Source: Ruegeria lacuscaerulensis ITI-1157 (GTDB taxonomy: Bacteria; Pseudomonadota; Alphaproteobacteria; Rhodobacterales; Rhodobacteraceae). From it: a stretch of DNA of 61,715 nt. Position numbers and translations under genes: made by a program. The DNA lies in the NCBI GenBank assembly GCA_000161775.1, contig GG704596.1:2008331-2070045 (forward strand), written 5' to 3'. The notes under the pieces are model-generated. The model searched no databases. It saw only the letters and a program-made list of their open reading frames with translations, and was not told the DNA's origin. Below are positions 52,996 to 61,715 of this stretch, piece by piece. Position 1 is the stretch's first letter, and the number at the start of each line of letters is the position of its first letter.

Positions 52996-53978
52996 CCGTC
53001 GCAGACCTGCCCAAGATCGAACTGCACCTGCATCACGAAGGCGCGGCCCCGCCCGCCTTCATCCGCCAGTTGGCGCATGAAAAGAAGGTTGACCTGAGCG
53101 GCATCTTCAAGCCCGACGGCAGTTATGACTTCCGCGATTTCGCGCATTTCCTCAGTGTCTACGAGGCCGCCTGCGAAGTCTTGAAAACGCCCGAGGATTT
53201 CCGCCGCCTGACGCTGGCGATCCTGGAAGAAAGCGCGGCGAACGGGGTGGTCTATTCCGAAACCTTCCTCAGCCCCGATTTCTGCGGCGGGGGCGATCTG
53301 CACGCCTGGCGCGACTATCTGGCCGCCATTCAGGACGCCGCCGACGAGGCCGAGCGCAAGTTCGACATCACCCTGCGCGGGGTGGTGACCTGCGTGCGCC
53401 ATTTCGGGCCCGACAAGGCCAAGCGCAGCGCGCTGTGCGCCGCCGAAACCGCGGGCGACTGGATCACCGGGTTCGGCATGGGCGGGAACGAGGCCATGGG
53501 CCAGCAGGCCGATTTCAAATGGGCTTTCGACTGCGCGCGCGAGGCCGGATTGCGCCTGACCACCCATGCCGGCGAATTCGGCGGCCCCGATAGCGTGCGC
53601 GATGCGGTGCGCGCGCTGGGGGTCGAACGGGTGGGCCATGGCGTTCGGGCCATCGAAGACCCCGATCTGGTGCATGAACTGGCGGACCGGGGTATCACGC
53701 TCGAGGTCTGTCCGGGCTCGAACGTGGTGCTGGGCCTGTACCCCGATTTCGCCGCCCACCCGATCGCGCGGCTGCGCGAGGCTGGCGTGAAGGTCACGGT
53801 TTCCACCGATGACCCGCCGTTTTTCCATACTACCATGCGCCGCGAATATGAGATGCTGGCCCAGGCCTTCGGCTGGGACGCCGAGGATTTCGCCGCGCTG
53901 AACGACACCGCCCTGAACGCCGCATTCTGCGATGAAGAGACCCGCGCAAGGGTCAGAAAAAGACTGGAGAACACATGA
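52992..53978 (+). CDS. add: Adenosine deaminase
   Basis: Add deaminates adenosine and deoxyadenosine to the inosines. The 328-residue protein has the zinc-binding and catalytic segments [30 protein letters not shown] and STDDPPFF. In the first motif the second His is followed by HEGA instead of the common LDG(S/A), and HAGE carries the catalytic glutamate. Its start overlaps the deoB stop (ATGA). Confidence 0.93.
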   Translation: MTVADLPKIELHLHHEGAAPPAFIRQLAHEKKVDLSGIFKPDGSYDFRDFAHFLSVYEAACEVLKTPEDFRRLTLAILEESAANGVVYSETFLSPDFCGGGDLHAWRDYLAAIQDAADEAERKFDITLRGVVTCVRHFGPDKAKRSALCAAETAGDWITGFGMGGNEAMGQQADFKWAFDCAREAGLRLTTHAGEFGGPDSVRDAVRALGVERVGHGVRAIEDPDLVHELADRGITLEVCPGSNVVLGLYPDFAAHPIARLREAGVKVTVSTDDPPFFHTTMRREYEMLAQAFGWDAEDFAALNDTALNAAFCDEETRARVRKRLENT

Positions 53979-54607
53979 GCGAACATCTGACCGTCGTCGA
54001 CCACCCGCTGGTTCAGCACAAACTGACGCTCATGCGGGACAAGGGCACCTCGACTGCCTCTTTCCGGCAGTTGCTGCGCGAGATCACGCTGCTGCTGGCC
54101 TATGAAGTGACGCGCGATCTGCCGCTGACCACGCGCCACATCGAAACCCCGATGGAGGAGATGGACGCGCCGATCCTGGCGGGCAAGAAACTGGCGCTGG
54201 TGTCGATCCTGCGCGCGGGCAACGGGATGCTGGACGGCGTTCTGGAATTGGTGCCCTCGGCCCGGGTCGGATTCGTGGGCCTGTATCGCGATGAGGAAAC
54301 GTTGCAGCCGGTGCAGTACTATTTCAAGGTTCCCGAGGGGCTGAAAGACCGGCTGGTGATCGCCGTTGACCCGATGCTGGCCACCGGCAACAGCTCGGCC
54401 GCGGCGGTTGACCTGTTGAAACAGGCCGGCGCCACCGACATCCGGTTCCTGTGCCTGCTGGCCGCCCCCGAGGGCGTGGCCCGCATGAAAGAGGCACATC
54501 CCGACGTCAGGATCGTGACCGCAGCGCTGGACCGCGAACTGAATTCCAAGGGCTACATCATGCCCGGTCTGGGCGATGCCGGCGACCGGATGTTCGGCAC
54601 CAAATAG
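53975..54607 (+). CDS. upp: Uracil phosphoribosyltransferase
   Basis: Upp makes UMP from uracil and PRPP. The 210-residue protein shows the family marks [33 protein letters not shown], the PRPP loop [17 protein letters not shown] and the C-terminal uracil-binding [17 protein letters not shown]. Its start overlaps the add stop by four bases. It is the last gene of the salvage operon. Confidence 0.97.
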   Translation: MSEHLTVVDHPLVQHKLTLMRDKGTSTASFRQLLREITLLLAYEVTRDLPLTTRHIETPMEEMDAPILAGKKLALVSILRAGNGMLDGVLELVPSARVGFVGLYRDEETLQPVQYYFKVPEGLKDRLVIAVDPMLATGNSSAAAVDLLKQAGATDIRFLCLLAAPEGVARMKEAHPDVRIVTAALDRELNSKGYIMPGLGDAGDRMFGTK

Positions 54608-54613
54608 GCGCGC

Positions 54614-55630
54614 CTAGTCGCTGCAGATGTTCTGCAGCCGCACCCAATCGCGGTCGGGCATCAACGGGTCCAAAGGCTGACCCGCCATCGGGTCTGCCTC
54701 GATCAGGGGCAGAACCGTTTCTCCAGTGATGTCTCGCGCATAGGCATAGGGCGTCGAGGGCAGCCGGGCTTGGGCAAAGGCCTGCAACAGGGCGTCCTCG
54801 GAAACCTCGGGGCGCGGATCGGCCAGAACTTGTTCGGTATAGGCATCGACCTGTGCGGGCGTCGGTTCGCCGGTGGTCAACAGGCGAAACGCGGCGGCAA
54901 TGCTGGTCCGGTCCAGCAACTCGTCCAGGGGATCCTGCTGGGCGGCACGGGCGCGCTCGGCGATGATGTATCCTGCCGCCACGGCCGGATCCTCGAAATC
55001 TTCGACCAGGGCCCGGTTCAGCAGGACCGTGCCTCCGGGCAAGCCCAGGCTTTCCTGAACGCCAGCGGGCAGGATCACGACCCGGCGCACACCGGTGCGT
55101 TGCGCCAGCATCCGCAGTGAAGCTTGCGCATCCCGCGCGTTGCAGGCCCGGCCCGAGACCCGCTCGATGCGCTGCAGGATCGCTTCGCCGATCTCTTGCC
55201 GTTTGACCTGCGGCAGGACATTGACAACATGGCTTTGCAGCGCACCGGGCAGCCAGAACAGCAACAAGGCCGCAACCGCTGCCGAGACCCCGCCAACGCT
55301 TGCCCACCTTAAACGCCCGGGACGGGGGCGCGCCCGATCTATTGCGCGCTGCAGCTTGTCGATGGCGTCGATCATCGTGGTTTCCGACTGATCCAGTTCC
55401 AGCGTCTCGCCGGGGTCGCCGTCAGGGTTGAAGATCGCCGGATAGGCACCGGGGTTCTGCCGTTCGAGCGCGGCCAGCGACCAATGTGTCAATGGCCGGT
55501 CGTTGAAGTCGCTGATTGTCAGGGTGGCTTCACCGATTGACACCACGACCTCACGCCTCTGATCGTCAGGCGAAGGGCGCCACAGACCGGTGGCTTCGAT
55601 CCGCTGGTACTTTTTGAATGCCGTCTTCAC
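54614..55630 (-). CDS. Membrane protein with degenerate M48-like peptidase domain
   Basis: A 338-residue protein: an N-terminal cytoplasmic domain of about 125 residues (VVVSIGEATLTISDFNDRPLTHWSL), one membrane helix (about residues 110-130, VAALLLFWLPG) and a C-terminal part whose shape follows M48 metallopeptidases (RRVVILPAGVQESLGLPGGTVLLN, then the helix DPAVAAGYIIAERARAAQQDPLDEL). The HExxH zinc motif is replaced by AGYIIAE, so catalysis is unlikely. The GTG start is chosen from the conserved KTAFKKYQRIEATGLW. It is convergent with upp. Confidence 0.65.
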   Translation of the reverse strand: MKTAFKKYQRIEATGLWRPSPDDQRREVVVSIGEATLTISDFNDRPLTHWSLAALERQNPGAYPAIFNPDGDPGETLELDQSETTMIDAIDKLQRAIDRARPRPGRLRWASVGGVSAAVAALLLFWLPGALQSHVVNVLPQVKRQEIGEAILQRIERVSGRACNARDAQASLRMLAQRTGVRRVVILPAGVQESLGLPGGTVLLNRALVEDFEDPAVAAGYIIAERARAAQQDPLDELLDRTSIAAAFRLLTTGEPTPAQVDAYTEQVLADPRPEVSEDALLQAFAQARLPSTPYAYARDITGETVLPLIEADPMAGQPLDPLMPDRDWVRLQNICSD

Positions 55631-56125
55631 GGTGGGCTGCTCGTTATGGTTTGGTCGATCTCTAGCATGATGGGCGCACGCGGCGCAAACTTGTTGCGCG
55701 ACTTGACGGTGGCAGGTCCGAAGCCGTTGGCATGGAATCGACAAGGCAGCGGTGATCATCCCGACCGGCAGTCCCCTCATCTTTGCGATGGCCCGAGGAC
55801 AGCTTGGACATCGCAGGCACTCGAAAAGCGAGTGGCGAAGATTGATAACCCTTCACCAGAGAGCCGCGATGCCGCAAGCGCGACAGGCGCCGGGCGGGGC
55901 TGCGAACCGACTATCCACGAGATTCGAATGTCAGTTCGAGTGATCTGATCGACTATTTCCAAAACATGGAAAAAGACCATATATTGTGGCTCTTTGTCCC
56001 CGATGGTGAGGTTTATGGCGCCGAATTTGGCTGAAACCAGTCTAAAAAGTGGCAAAAATAAGTCAGTCGCCGGTTTTGGTGTTAACCCTTGAGGATAGTT
56101 TGAAAGTGCCAAAAGGGGGCGGCAC
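55631..56125. other. Region without a recognisable gene
   Basis: About 495 bases between the divergent M48-like and Hint-domain genes. It becomes more AT-rich from about 55940 on, which fits promoter sequence for the Hint gene, but I can name no site with confidence. Open frames here have no protein-like composition. Confidence 0.4.
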
Positions 56126-56899
56126 GTGTTGGAAGTAGTGAGTTTTTCGGCGTTTTCCGATCAGATCAACAGTCAGAACAGACCGGCAGGACAGGACGCA
56201 GTTACAGTGCGACGCGGAGGCCTGGTGCATGGCACCAAGGTGGCCACCACCGTCGGGTGGAAGAGGGTCGAACGGCTGGACGTGGGCGATCTGGTCCGAA
56301 CGCTGGACAATGGTTTTCAGGAAATTCAACGGGTCTCGTGCGACTTGATCCACGTTCCCGAGGACGAGACGCGATCGGAATTTCTGCCGGTTCTTGTTCC
56401 CGCTCGGGCGGCCTACAATGGAAAAGCAGTGTGGTTGATGCCTGAACAGGGCCTTGCGCTGGGGCAACCCTGGCTGGAGGCGGACACCGGCGGTCAGGTT
56501 GTTGTTTCCGCCCGGTTTCTCAGCGGTTGTTTCAAATTTTTTTCGCGCAGCCCGGGGCCGGAATTCGAGGTCACTTCGCTGTTCTTCGAAAACGACGAGG
56601 TGGTTTTCATCGAAGGTGGGCTTAAGGCTTATTGCCCAGCGAGCCGCATTCGAACACTGCCCGGTCCGCGCACCCGGTTGTATTCGGTTCTGGAAGAAGA
56701 GGATGCGATCGCATTGGTTTCTTCGATTGAAGAAGCCGCGGACCTTTCCGCGGTTGCCAGTCCGTTGGGCGCGCTTCCGGCGCCGATCCCCACCGAGCCG
56801 ATTTTCCCGATGCGGCCGTCCTCTGGGCGCCGGCGCCCGGGGCGCCCGGGCCGACCGAATATGCCCGTGCTGCTACTGCGGCCTGAATGGCAGGCCTGA
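56126..56899 (+). CDS. Hint-domain protein
   Basis: A 257-residue protein with a Hint (hedgehog/intein) domain of the Hint_2 type common in Roseobacters: VHGTKVATTVGWKRVERLDVGDLVRTLDNGFQEI, the ARAAYNGKAVWLMPEQGL segment (first part of the HLV block) and VSARFLSGC. The N-terminal extension is short and no adhesin repeats are attached. A proline- and arginine-rich tail ends the protein (RRRPGRPGRP). It starts at GTG behind AAAAGGGGGC. Such proteins may self-process, but the usual first-residue Cys or Ser is not obvious (GGLVHGTK), so activity is doubtful. Confidence 0.75.
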   Translation: MLEVVSFSAFSDQINSQNRPAGQDAVTVRRGGLVHGTKVATTVGWKRVERLDVGDLVRTLDNGFQEIQRVSCDLIHVPEDETRSEFLPVLVPARAAYNGKAVWLMPEQGLALGQPWLEADTGGQVVVSARFLSGCFKFFSRSPGPEFEVTSLFFENDEVVFIEGGLKAYCPASRIRTLPGPRTRLYSVLEEEDAIALVSSIEEAADLSAVASPLGALPAPIPTEPIFPMRPSSGRRRPGRPGRPNMPVLLLRPEWQA

Positions 56900-56910
56900 C
56901 CAAGTAGCAA

Positions 56911-56946
56911 AAAGAAAATGCTGGCGCATGGGGTCATGCGCCAGCA
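56911..56946 (-). terminator. Rho-independent terminator of the fad cluster
   Basis: A perfect 12-bp stem TGCTGGCGCATG / CATGCGCCAGCA with a four-base loop is followed on the minus strand by ATTTTCTTTTT. It lies just after the fadB-like stop. Confidence 0.93.
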
Positions 56947-56954
56947 GCATCGGG

Positions 56955-59156
56955 TCAAGCGGCTTTGGCCTCGGGGGCGAAGCGGCCATAGAAGGTCTGA
57001 CCCTTCTCGGCCATCTCGCGCAGCAGAGGCGGGCAGGCGAAGCGCTCGCCGTATTTCTCGGTCAACTGGTCGCAACGCTCGGCGGCGTAGGGCGCGCCGA
57101 TCATGTCGATCCAGCTGAACGGACCACCCGACCAAGGCGCAAAGCCCCAGGCCAGGATGGCGCCCACATCGCCTTCGCGGATGTCTTCCAGAACGCCTTC
57201 CTCCAACGCGCGCACGGCCTCCAGAACCTGTGCGAACATCAGGCGGTCCTGCACCTCGCGCAGCGAGGGCTGCTGTTCCGCCAGCGGATATTTCTCGTGC
57301 AGACCGTGCCAATAGCCGATGCGCTTGCCGTTCTCGTCATAGTCGAAGAACCCGGCCTTGGCCTTGCGGCCCAGACGGCCCTGCTCCTCCATCCAGAAGA
57401 TCAGCTCGTCGGCGGGGCTTTCGGGATAGGCGTCGCCCATCGCGGCCTTGGTCGCCCGCGCGATCTTGGCGCCCAGGTCGATCGAGGTTTCGTCGGTCAG
57501 CTGGATCGGTCCCACCGGGAAGCCCAGCTGACGCGCCGCGTTGTCGATCAGCACCGGCTTGACGCCTTCGGTGATCATCCGCGCCCCTTCGTTGATGTAG
57601 GGGATGATGCAGCGGTTGCAGTAGAAGAACCGCGCGTCGTTGACCACGATCGGTGTCTTGCGGATCTGGCGGACATAGTCCAGCGCCTTGGCCACGGCCC
57701 GGTCACCGGTTTCCTTGCCCTTGATGATTTCCACCAGGAACATCTTCTCGACCGGCGAGAAGAAGTGGATGCCGATGAACTGATCAGGCCGCTTGCTGGC
57801 CTTGGCCAGTTCGGTGATCGGCAGGGTCGAGGTGTTCGAGGCAAAGATGCAGTCCTCGGGGATGATCGCCTCGACCTTCTGGGTCATCTCGGCCTTGACC
57901 TTGGGGTCCTCGAACACGGCTTCGATGATCAGATCGCAGCCTGCCAGCTTCTCAAGATCCGGCGTGGCGGTGATGCGGGCCAGCATGGCCTCTTTCTTTT
58001 CGGCCGTGACTTTGCCGCGTTTCATACCCTTGTCCAGATAGGCTTCGGTATAGGCCTTGCCCTTGTCGGCGGCGGCCTGATCGCGGTCGATCAGCACGAC
58101 CTCCATCCCGGCCTGCGCCGAGACCAGCGCGATGCCCGCGCCCATCATGCCGGCACCCAGAACGCCGATCTTCTTGACCGACTGGTCCGGAATGCCCTTC
58201 GGACGAACGGCGCCTTTTTCCAGCGCTTCCTTGTTCAGGAACAGCGAACGGATCATCGCGCCCGAGGACGGGTGCATCAGCACCGAGGTGAACCAGCGCG
58301 CCTCGATCTTCAGCGCGGTGTCGAAATCGACCAGTGCGCCTTCATAGACCGCGCTCAGCAGGGCTTTGGCCGCCGGGAAGGCGCCCTGGGTCTTGCCGTT
58401 CACCATGGCCGAGGCGCCCACGAAGTTCATGAAGCCCGCCGGGTGATAGGGCGCGCCGCCGGGCATCTTGTAGCCCTTGGCGTCCCACGGCTTGACCAGA
58501 TCGGCATCCTTGGCGTTCAGCACCCATTCCTTGGCCGCGGCCAGCGGATCGGCTGCGATCTCGTCGATGTAGCCTGCGCCCTTGGCCTTTTTCACGTCCA
58601 GCATCTTGCCTTCCAGCAGCAGCGGAGCCGCCGCGATGGCGCCCACCTTGCGGACCATCCGGGTGGTGCCGCCCGCGCCGGGGAAGATGCCGACCATGAT
58701 TTCCGGCAGGCCGTATTTGGCCTTGGGGTTCTCGGCGGCAAAGATGCGATGGGTCGCCAGCGGCAGCTCCATGCCGATGCCGGCGGCGGTGCCGGGCAGG
58801 GCGGCCGCGATCGGTTTGCCACCTTTCTTGGTCTTGGGGTCCATGCCGGCCAGCTCGATCTTGCGCAGCAGGGCGTGCATCTTCATCGTGCCTTCGAACA
58901 GGCCCTTGGCCGGGTCGTCGCCCGCCTGTTCCTTCATGACCGCCAGCAGATTCAGGTCCATGCCGCCGGCGAACGAGCCTTCCTTGCCGCTGGTGATCAC
59001 GATGCCCTTGATCTCGTCATCGGCCAGGGCCTGATCGATGCAGTCGTTCAGTTCGGACAGACCGTCGAACGACATCACGTTCATGGTCTTGCCGGGGACG
59101 TCCCAGGTGATGATGCCAACGCCGTCGGCGTCTTTGGTCAGTGTAAAATCAGCCAT
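56955..59156 (-). CDS. Fatty oxidation complex alpha subunit (enoyl-CoA hydratase/3-hydroxyacyl-CoA dehydrogenase)
   Basis: A 733-residue FadB/FadJ-type bifunctional enzyme of beta-oxidation. Residues 1 to about 300 are the enoyl-CoA hydratase (AGGMDLNLLA, then AALPGTAAGIGMELPLATH and GLPEIMVGIFPGAGGTTRMVRK). The dehydrogenase follows with the NAD loop GVLGAGMMGAGIA (from about 330), the catalytic HFFSPVEKM and two C-terminal helical domains. It forms a complex with the thiolase encoded just upstream. Confidence 0.95.
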   Translation of the reverse strand: MADFTLTKDADGVGIITWDVPGKTMNVMSFDGLSELNDCIDQALADDEIKGIVITSGKEGSFAGGMDLNLLAVMKEQAGDDPAKGLFEGTMKMHALLRKIELAGMDPKTKKGGKPIAAALPGTAAGIGMELPLATHRIFAAENPKAKYGLPEIMVGIFPGAGGTTRMVRKVGAIAAAPLLLEGKMLDVKKAKGAGYIDEIAADPLAAAKEWVLNAKDADLVKPWDAKGYKMPGGAPYHPAGFMNFVGASAMVNGKTQGAFPAAKALLSAVYEGALVDFDTALKIEARWFTSVLMHPSSGAMIRSLFLNKEALEKGAVRPKGIPDQSVKKIGVLGAGMMGAGIALVSAQAGMEVVLIDRDQAAADKGKAYTEAYLDKGMKRGKVTAEKKEAMLARITATPDLEKLAGCDLIIEAVFEDPKVKAEMTQKVEAIIPEDCIFASNTSTLPITELAKASKRPDQFIGIHFFSPVEKMFLVEIIKGKETGDRAVAKALDYVRQIRKTPIVVNDARFFYCNRCIIPYINEGARMITEGVKPVLIDNAARQLGFPVGPIQLTDETSIDLGAKIARATKAAMGDAYPESPADELIFWMEEQGRLGRKAKAGFFDYDENGKRIGYWHGLHEKYPLAEQQPSLREVQDRLMFAQVLEAVRALEEGVLEDIREGDVGAILAWGFAPWSGGPFSWIDMIGAPYAAERCDQLTEKYGERFACPPLLREMAEKGQTFYGRFAPEAKAA

Positions 59157-59179
59157 ATTTCTTCTCCTGATCCCCGCCG

Positions 59180-60391
59180 TTACACACGTTCGATGATGGT
59201 TGCCGCGCCCATGCCGGATGCGATGCACAAGGTCGCCAGACCGGTTTCCTTGTCTTGGCGCTCCAGCTCGTCCAGCAGGGTGCCGATGATGATCGCGCCG
59301 GTGGCGCCCAGCGGGTGGCCCATGGCGATCGAACCGCCATTGACGTTGACCAGCGCCGGGTCGACGTCAAACGCCTGCTGGAAACGCAGCACGACCGAGG
59401 CGAAGGCCTCGTTGACCTCGAACAGGTCCAGATCGCTGATCTTCATGCCGGTTTCGGCCAGGATCTTTTCGGTCACCGGAACCGGGCCGGTCAGCATGAT
59501 GGTCGGGTCGGTGCCGATCTTGGCGGTGGCCTTGATGCGGGCGCGCGGCTTCAGCCCGTATTTCTCGCCGAATTCCTTGTTGCCGATCAGCACGGCCGCC
59601 GCACCGTCCACGATGCCCGAGCTGTTGCCGGCGTGGTGGATGTGGTTGATCTTTTCCAGATGCGGGTATTTCAGCAACGCCACCTTGTCGAAACCGGGCA
59701 TCTGCTCGCCCATCATCTGGAAGGACGGGTTCAGCGCGCCAAGGCTCTGCATGTCGGTGCCGGGGCGCATGTATTCGTCGCGGTCCAGAATGGTCAGGCC
59801 GTTGCGGTCCTTGACGGTGATCACCGACTTGGCAAAGCGGTTCTCTTCCCAGGCCTTGGCCGCGCGTTTCTGCGATTCAACGGCCAGCGCGTCGGCCTGA
59901 TCGCGGGTGAAGCCATATTCGGTGGCGATGATGTCGGCCGAGATGCCTTGCGGGACGAAATAGGTCTCCATCGCCAGCGACGGATCGACCGCGATGGCGG
60001 CGCCGTCGCTGCCCATGGGCACGCGGCCCATCATCTCGACGCCACCGGCGATATAGGCCTCGCCCGCGCCGCCTTTGACCTGGTTGGCGGCCAGGTTCAC
60101 GGCCTCCATGCCGGATGCGCAGAACCGGTTGATCGCCAGACCGGGGATCGATTCATCCAGGTCCGAGGCCAGAACCGCGGACCGCGCCAGGCAGCCGCCC
60201 TGTTCCATCACCTGGGTGACGTTGCCCCAGATCACGTCCTCGACGGCGTGGCCTTCCAGGTTGTTGCGTTCCTTGATGGCGTTCAGGGTCACAGCCGACA
60301 GGCGCACCGAGGTCACCTCGTGCAGGCTGCCGTCCTTGCGGCCCTTGCCGCGCGGGGTGCGCACAGCGTCATAAATGTAAGCTTCGGTCAT
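59180..60391 (-). CDS. Acetyl-CoA C-acyltransferase (beta-ketothiolase, FadA-type)
   Basis: A 403-residue thiolase for the last step of beta-oxidation. C91 (INRFCASGMEAVN) is the acyl-carrying cysteine; the GGSIAMGHPLGATGA histidine motif and the second cysteine segment (TLCIASGMGAA) follow. In most thiolases the last is CGGGG; the change to CIASG is typical of a subgroup in alphaproteobacteria. The gap to the fadB-like gene is 23 bases. Confidence 0.94.
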   Translation of the reverse strand: MTEAYIYDAVRTPRGKGRKDGSLHEVTSVRLSAVTLNAIKERNNLEGHAVEDVIWGNVTQVMEQGGCLARSAVLASDLDESIPGLAINRFCASGMEAVNLAANQVKGGAGEAYIAGGVEMMGRVPMGSDGAAIAVDPSLAMETYFVPQGISADIIATEYGFTRDQADALAVESQKRAAKAWEENRFAKSVITVKDRNGLTILDRDEYMRPGTDMQSLGALNPSFQMMGEQMPGFDKVALLKYPHLEKINHIHHAGNSSGIVDGAAAVLIGNKEFGEKYGLKPRARIKATAKIGTDPTIMLTGPVPVTEKILAETGMKISDLDLFEVNEAFASVVLRFQQAFDVDPALVNVNGGSIAMGHPLGATGAIIIGTLLDELERQDKETGLATLCIASGMGAATIIERV

Positions 60392-60401
60392 ACTTCTCTC
60401 C

Positions 60402-61040
60402 TCAAGCTCGATCCGACGGATTGCCGGGCATCAGGTCATAGGGGTGTTTCCAGCCGGGCTGCTCGGACAGGCGGGTCAGCCAGGCGTCGATATGGGGCCA
60501 TTCGGCGCGGTCAAAGCCGAATGGTTCGGGGTAATACAGGTAGCCGCAGCAGCTGAGATCGGCGTTGGTCACGCCGTCGCCGACGATCCAGTCGCGTCCC
60601 TCAAGATGCGCGTTCAGCACCTGATAGGCGGCCTTCAGGCGGCCCTGGTTGAAGGCGATCACATCCGGGTTGCGGTGCTGTTCGGGCAGGAAGTTCATCA
60701 GGAACCGGGTCAGGCCCGCCATCGAGCTGAGCTTGTGGTTGTCCCACAGCACCCAGCGCAGGATGTCATAGTTCTCTTCCCGCGTCTTGCCGCCGAATTT
60801 GCCGGACTTTTCGGTGACATAGGCCTGGATCGCGCCCGACTGGCTGATCCGGAAATCTCCGTCGATCAGCACCGGAACCTCGCCCATCTCGTTGATTTCA
60901 GACCGGTATTCCGGGGTCCGGGTCTGGCCGTTGAAGAAATCGACAAAGACCGGCTCCCAATCCAGCCCCGACATCTCGAGCGCAAGGGCGGCCTTGTACG
61001 AGTTTCCGCTTTCTCCGAAGCAATGCAGTTTTATCGTCAT
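60402..61040 (-). CDS. Glutathione S-transferase family protein
   Basis: A 212-residue GST with the N-terminal thioredoxin-like domain (MTIKLHCFGESGNSYKAALA, cis-Pro in EVPVLIDGD, and SQSGAIQAYV, the glutathione gamma-Glu site) and an all-helical C-terminal domain. It lies within the fad cluster, ten bases before the thiolase gene, so it may deal with reactive aldehydes or acyl derivatives from lipid breakdown. That role is inferred only from position. Confidence 0.9.
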   Translation of the reverse strand: MTIKLHCFGESGNSYKAALALEMSGLDWEPVFVDFFNGQTRTPEYRSEINEMGEVPVLIDGDFRISQSGAIQAYVTEKSGKFGGKTREENYDILRWVLWDNHKLSSMAGLTRFLMNFLPEQHRNPDVIAFNQGRLKAAYQVLNAHLEGRDWIVGDGVTNADLSCCGYLYYPEPFGFDRAEWPHIDAWLTRLSEQPGWKHPYDLMPGNPSDRA

Positions 61041-61170
61041 GCACTCACCCCTCCCAAGGCGGTTTGAACGGTTTTCGTCACGCACGTGTTTCGAGAAAGA
61101 CCTGACCGTGGGCCGCAGCCGCCTTCGGACTTGTCTTGCTGAAAACACGCCGGCCCGGCGCCGGGGCCGT

Positions 61171-61383
61171 CTAGCGTTTGCGCGCCTCAAGCTCGGAATT
61201 GAAGATGCGCAGCCGGTGGGTCAGGTTCTCCTCGTCGATCACGCTGTTGAAATTCTCGAACAGGAATGACAGCGCCTCTCCTTCGTCCAGCCCGGCCTCG
61301 CGGGCAAATCCCTTGAGTTTTCGATACCCGTCCTCGGTCATGGCGACGGGAAAGCGGCGGGTCAGGCGAAAGCGTTTGGGCAT
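61171..61383 (-). CDS. Small conserved protein of the fad cluster
   Basis: A 70-residue basic protein, MPKRFRLTRRFPVAMTEDGYRKLKG and then FAREAGLDEGEALSFLFENF. The N-terminal basic beta-like strand with the following helices recalls a ribbon-helix-helix DNA-binding protein, so it may regulate the cluster, but this is uncertain. GAGGAG precedes the ATG. It lies between the FadE and GST genes. Confidence 0.7.
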   Translation of the reverse strand: MPKRFRLTRRFPVAMTEDGYRKLKGFAREAGLDEGEALSFLFENFNSVIDEENLTHRLRIFNSELEARKR

Positions 61384-61439
61384 GTCATCTCCTCGACAAG
61401 CGCTGGTTCCGGGCGGGGTCGCCCGGAACCAGCCTGGGA

Positions 61440-61715
61440 TCAGAAGTTCGCCGCGTCCAGTGCCATCACCGTGTCGGCGCCGGTCTGGATCCGCGCCAGG
61501 TGCAGGGCCGTGGCCGGCAGGCGGCGGCTCATGTAGTAGCGGCCCGTGGTGATCTTGGATTCGTAGAAGTCCTTGTCGGACGCACCGGCATCCAGCGCCT
61601 CCTGCGCGGCCTTGGCCATCTGCGCCCACATCAGGCCCAGGCAGACATGGCCGAACATGTGCATGAAGTCATACGAGCCAGCCAGCGCATTGTGCGGGTT
61701 GGTCATGCCGTTCTG
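61440..61715 (-). CDS. Acyl-CoA dehydrogenase, C-terminal end
   Basis: The last 91 residues of an acyl-CoA dehydrogenase of the long FadE-type group found next to fadAB in Roseobacters; the frame is open to the window edge. The stretch [23 protein letters not shown], followed by [20 protein letters not shown], is the extra C-terminal helical domain of these enzymes. It carries out the first step of beta-oxidation and is the first gene of the cluster seen here. Confidence 0.88.
   Translation of the reverse strand, partial: QNGMTNPHNALAGSYDFMHMFGHVCLGLMWAQMAKAAQEALDAGASDKDFYESKITTGRYYMSRRLPATALHLARIQTGADTVMALDAANF

Noticed and set aside
56454..59900. An 1148-residue plus-strand frame
   Set aside because: It is antisense to the fadB-like and thiolase genes, whose motifs are complete; no start signal or domain is seen.

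Overview
The window is about 63% GC and its gene content and order (ClpP/ClpX, GapR, an NDUFA12-type complex I accessory protein, an ScfR-type fatty-acid regulator, Mla, a FadB/FadA/FadE cluster) point to a chromosome of a Rhodobacteraceae (Roseobacter-group, Ruegeria-like) alphaproteobacterium. All identifications come from reading translations and motifs; no database search was run.

Layout. 1-8.1 kb: end of yebC, a short entericidin-like lipoprotein, a SqrR/BigR-type ArsR repressor, clpP-clpX, a RidA protein, then the run NDUFA12-mlaD-DUF2155 facing aat-accC-accB. 8.2-14.8 kb: a PAS-LuxR regulator divergent from a regulatory block of ScfR-type regulator, single-domain response regulator, small membrane protein, a transporter-histidine kinase fusion, and an orphan FliM/FliN-like (SpoA) protein. 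14.8-17.5 kb: small conserved genes, gapR and tRNA-Thr(TGT).

17.5-26.8 kb: an integrated element of about 9.3 kb bounded by a 48-bp direct repeat of the tRNA-Thr 3' end. It carries a tyrosine integrase, an AlpA-type regulator, an HNH-like zinc finger protein, a winged-helix protein whose gene contains five palindromic iteron-like units, an HK97-type capsid protein, a P27-type small terminase, a tape measure protein, an XRE regulator and an AT-rich cargo gene. No large terminase, portal or lysis gene is present, so it looks like a phage satellite or a heavily reduced prophage. It is the strongest candidate for an undescribed system here. Next to it is an IS21 (istB) remnant.

27.4-36.7 kb: one minus-strand gene run coding for a PLP lyase (EutB-like), an M24 hydrolase, an Asp/Glu racemase-family protein (EutA-like), a four-gene polyamine-type ABC importer and a creatinase whose checked active-site residues are all conserved; it reads as an uptake-and-breakdown operon for a guanidino or ectoine-like compound. 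36.9-37.8 kb: tRNA-Leu(TAA), a decayed tRNA-Leu copy, and the relic of a second tRNA-targeted island (truncated integrase plus a tRNA 3' end).

37.9-50 kb: alpha/beta hydrolase, small membrane protein, glyA, nadK, an amidase, prpE with TTGCAAA-type ScfR sites upstream, a GFA protein, maeB, a membrane protein and a VOC-cupin fusion. 50-54.6 kb: nucleoside salvage operon cdd-deoA-deoB-add-upp, with deoB broken by a one-base deletion. 54.6-61.7 kb: a degenerate M48-like protein, a Hint-domain protein, and the minus-strand beta-oxidation cluster (FadE fragment, small protein, GST, FadA, FadB) ending in a strong terminator.
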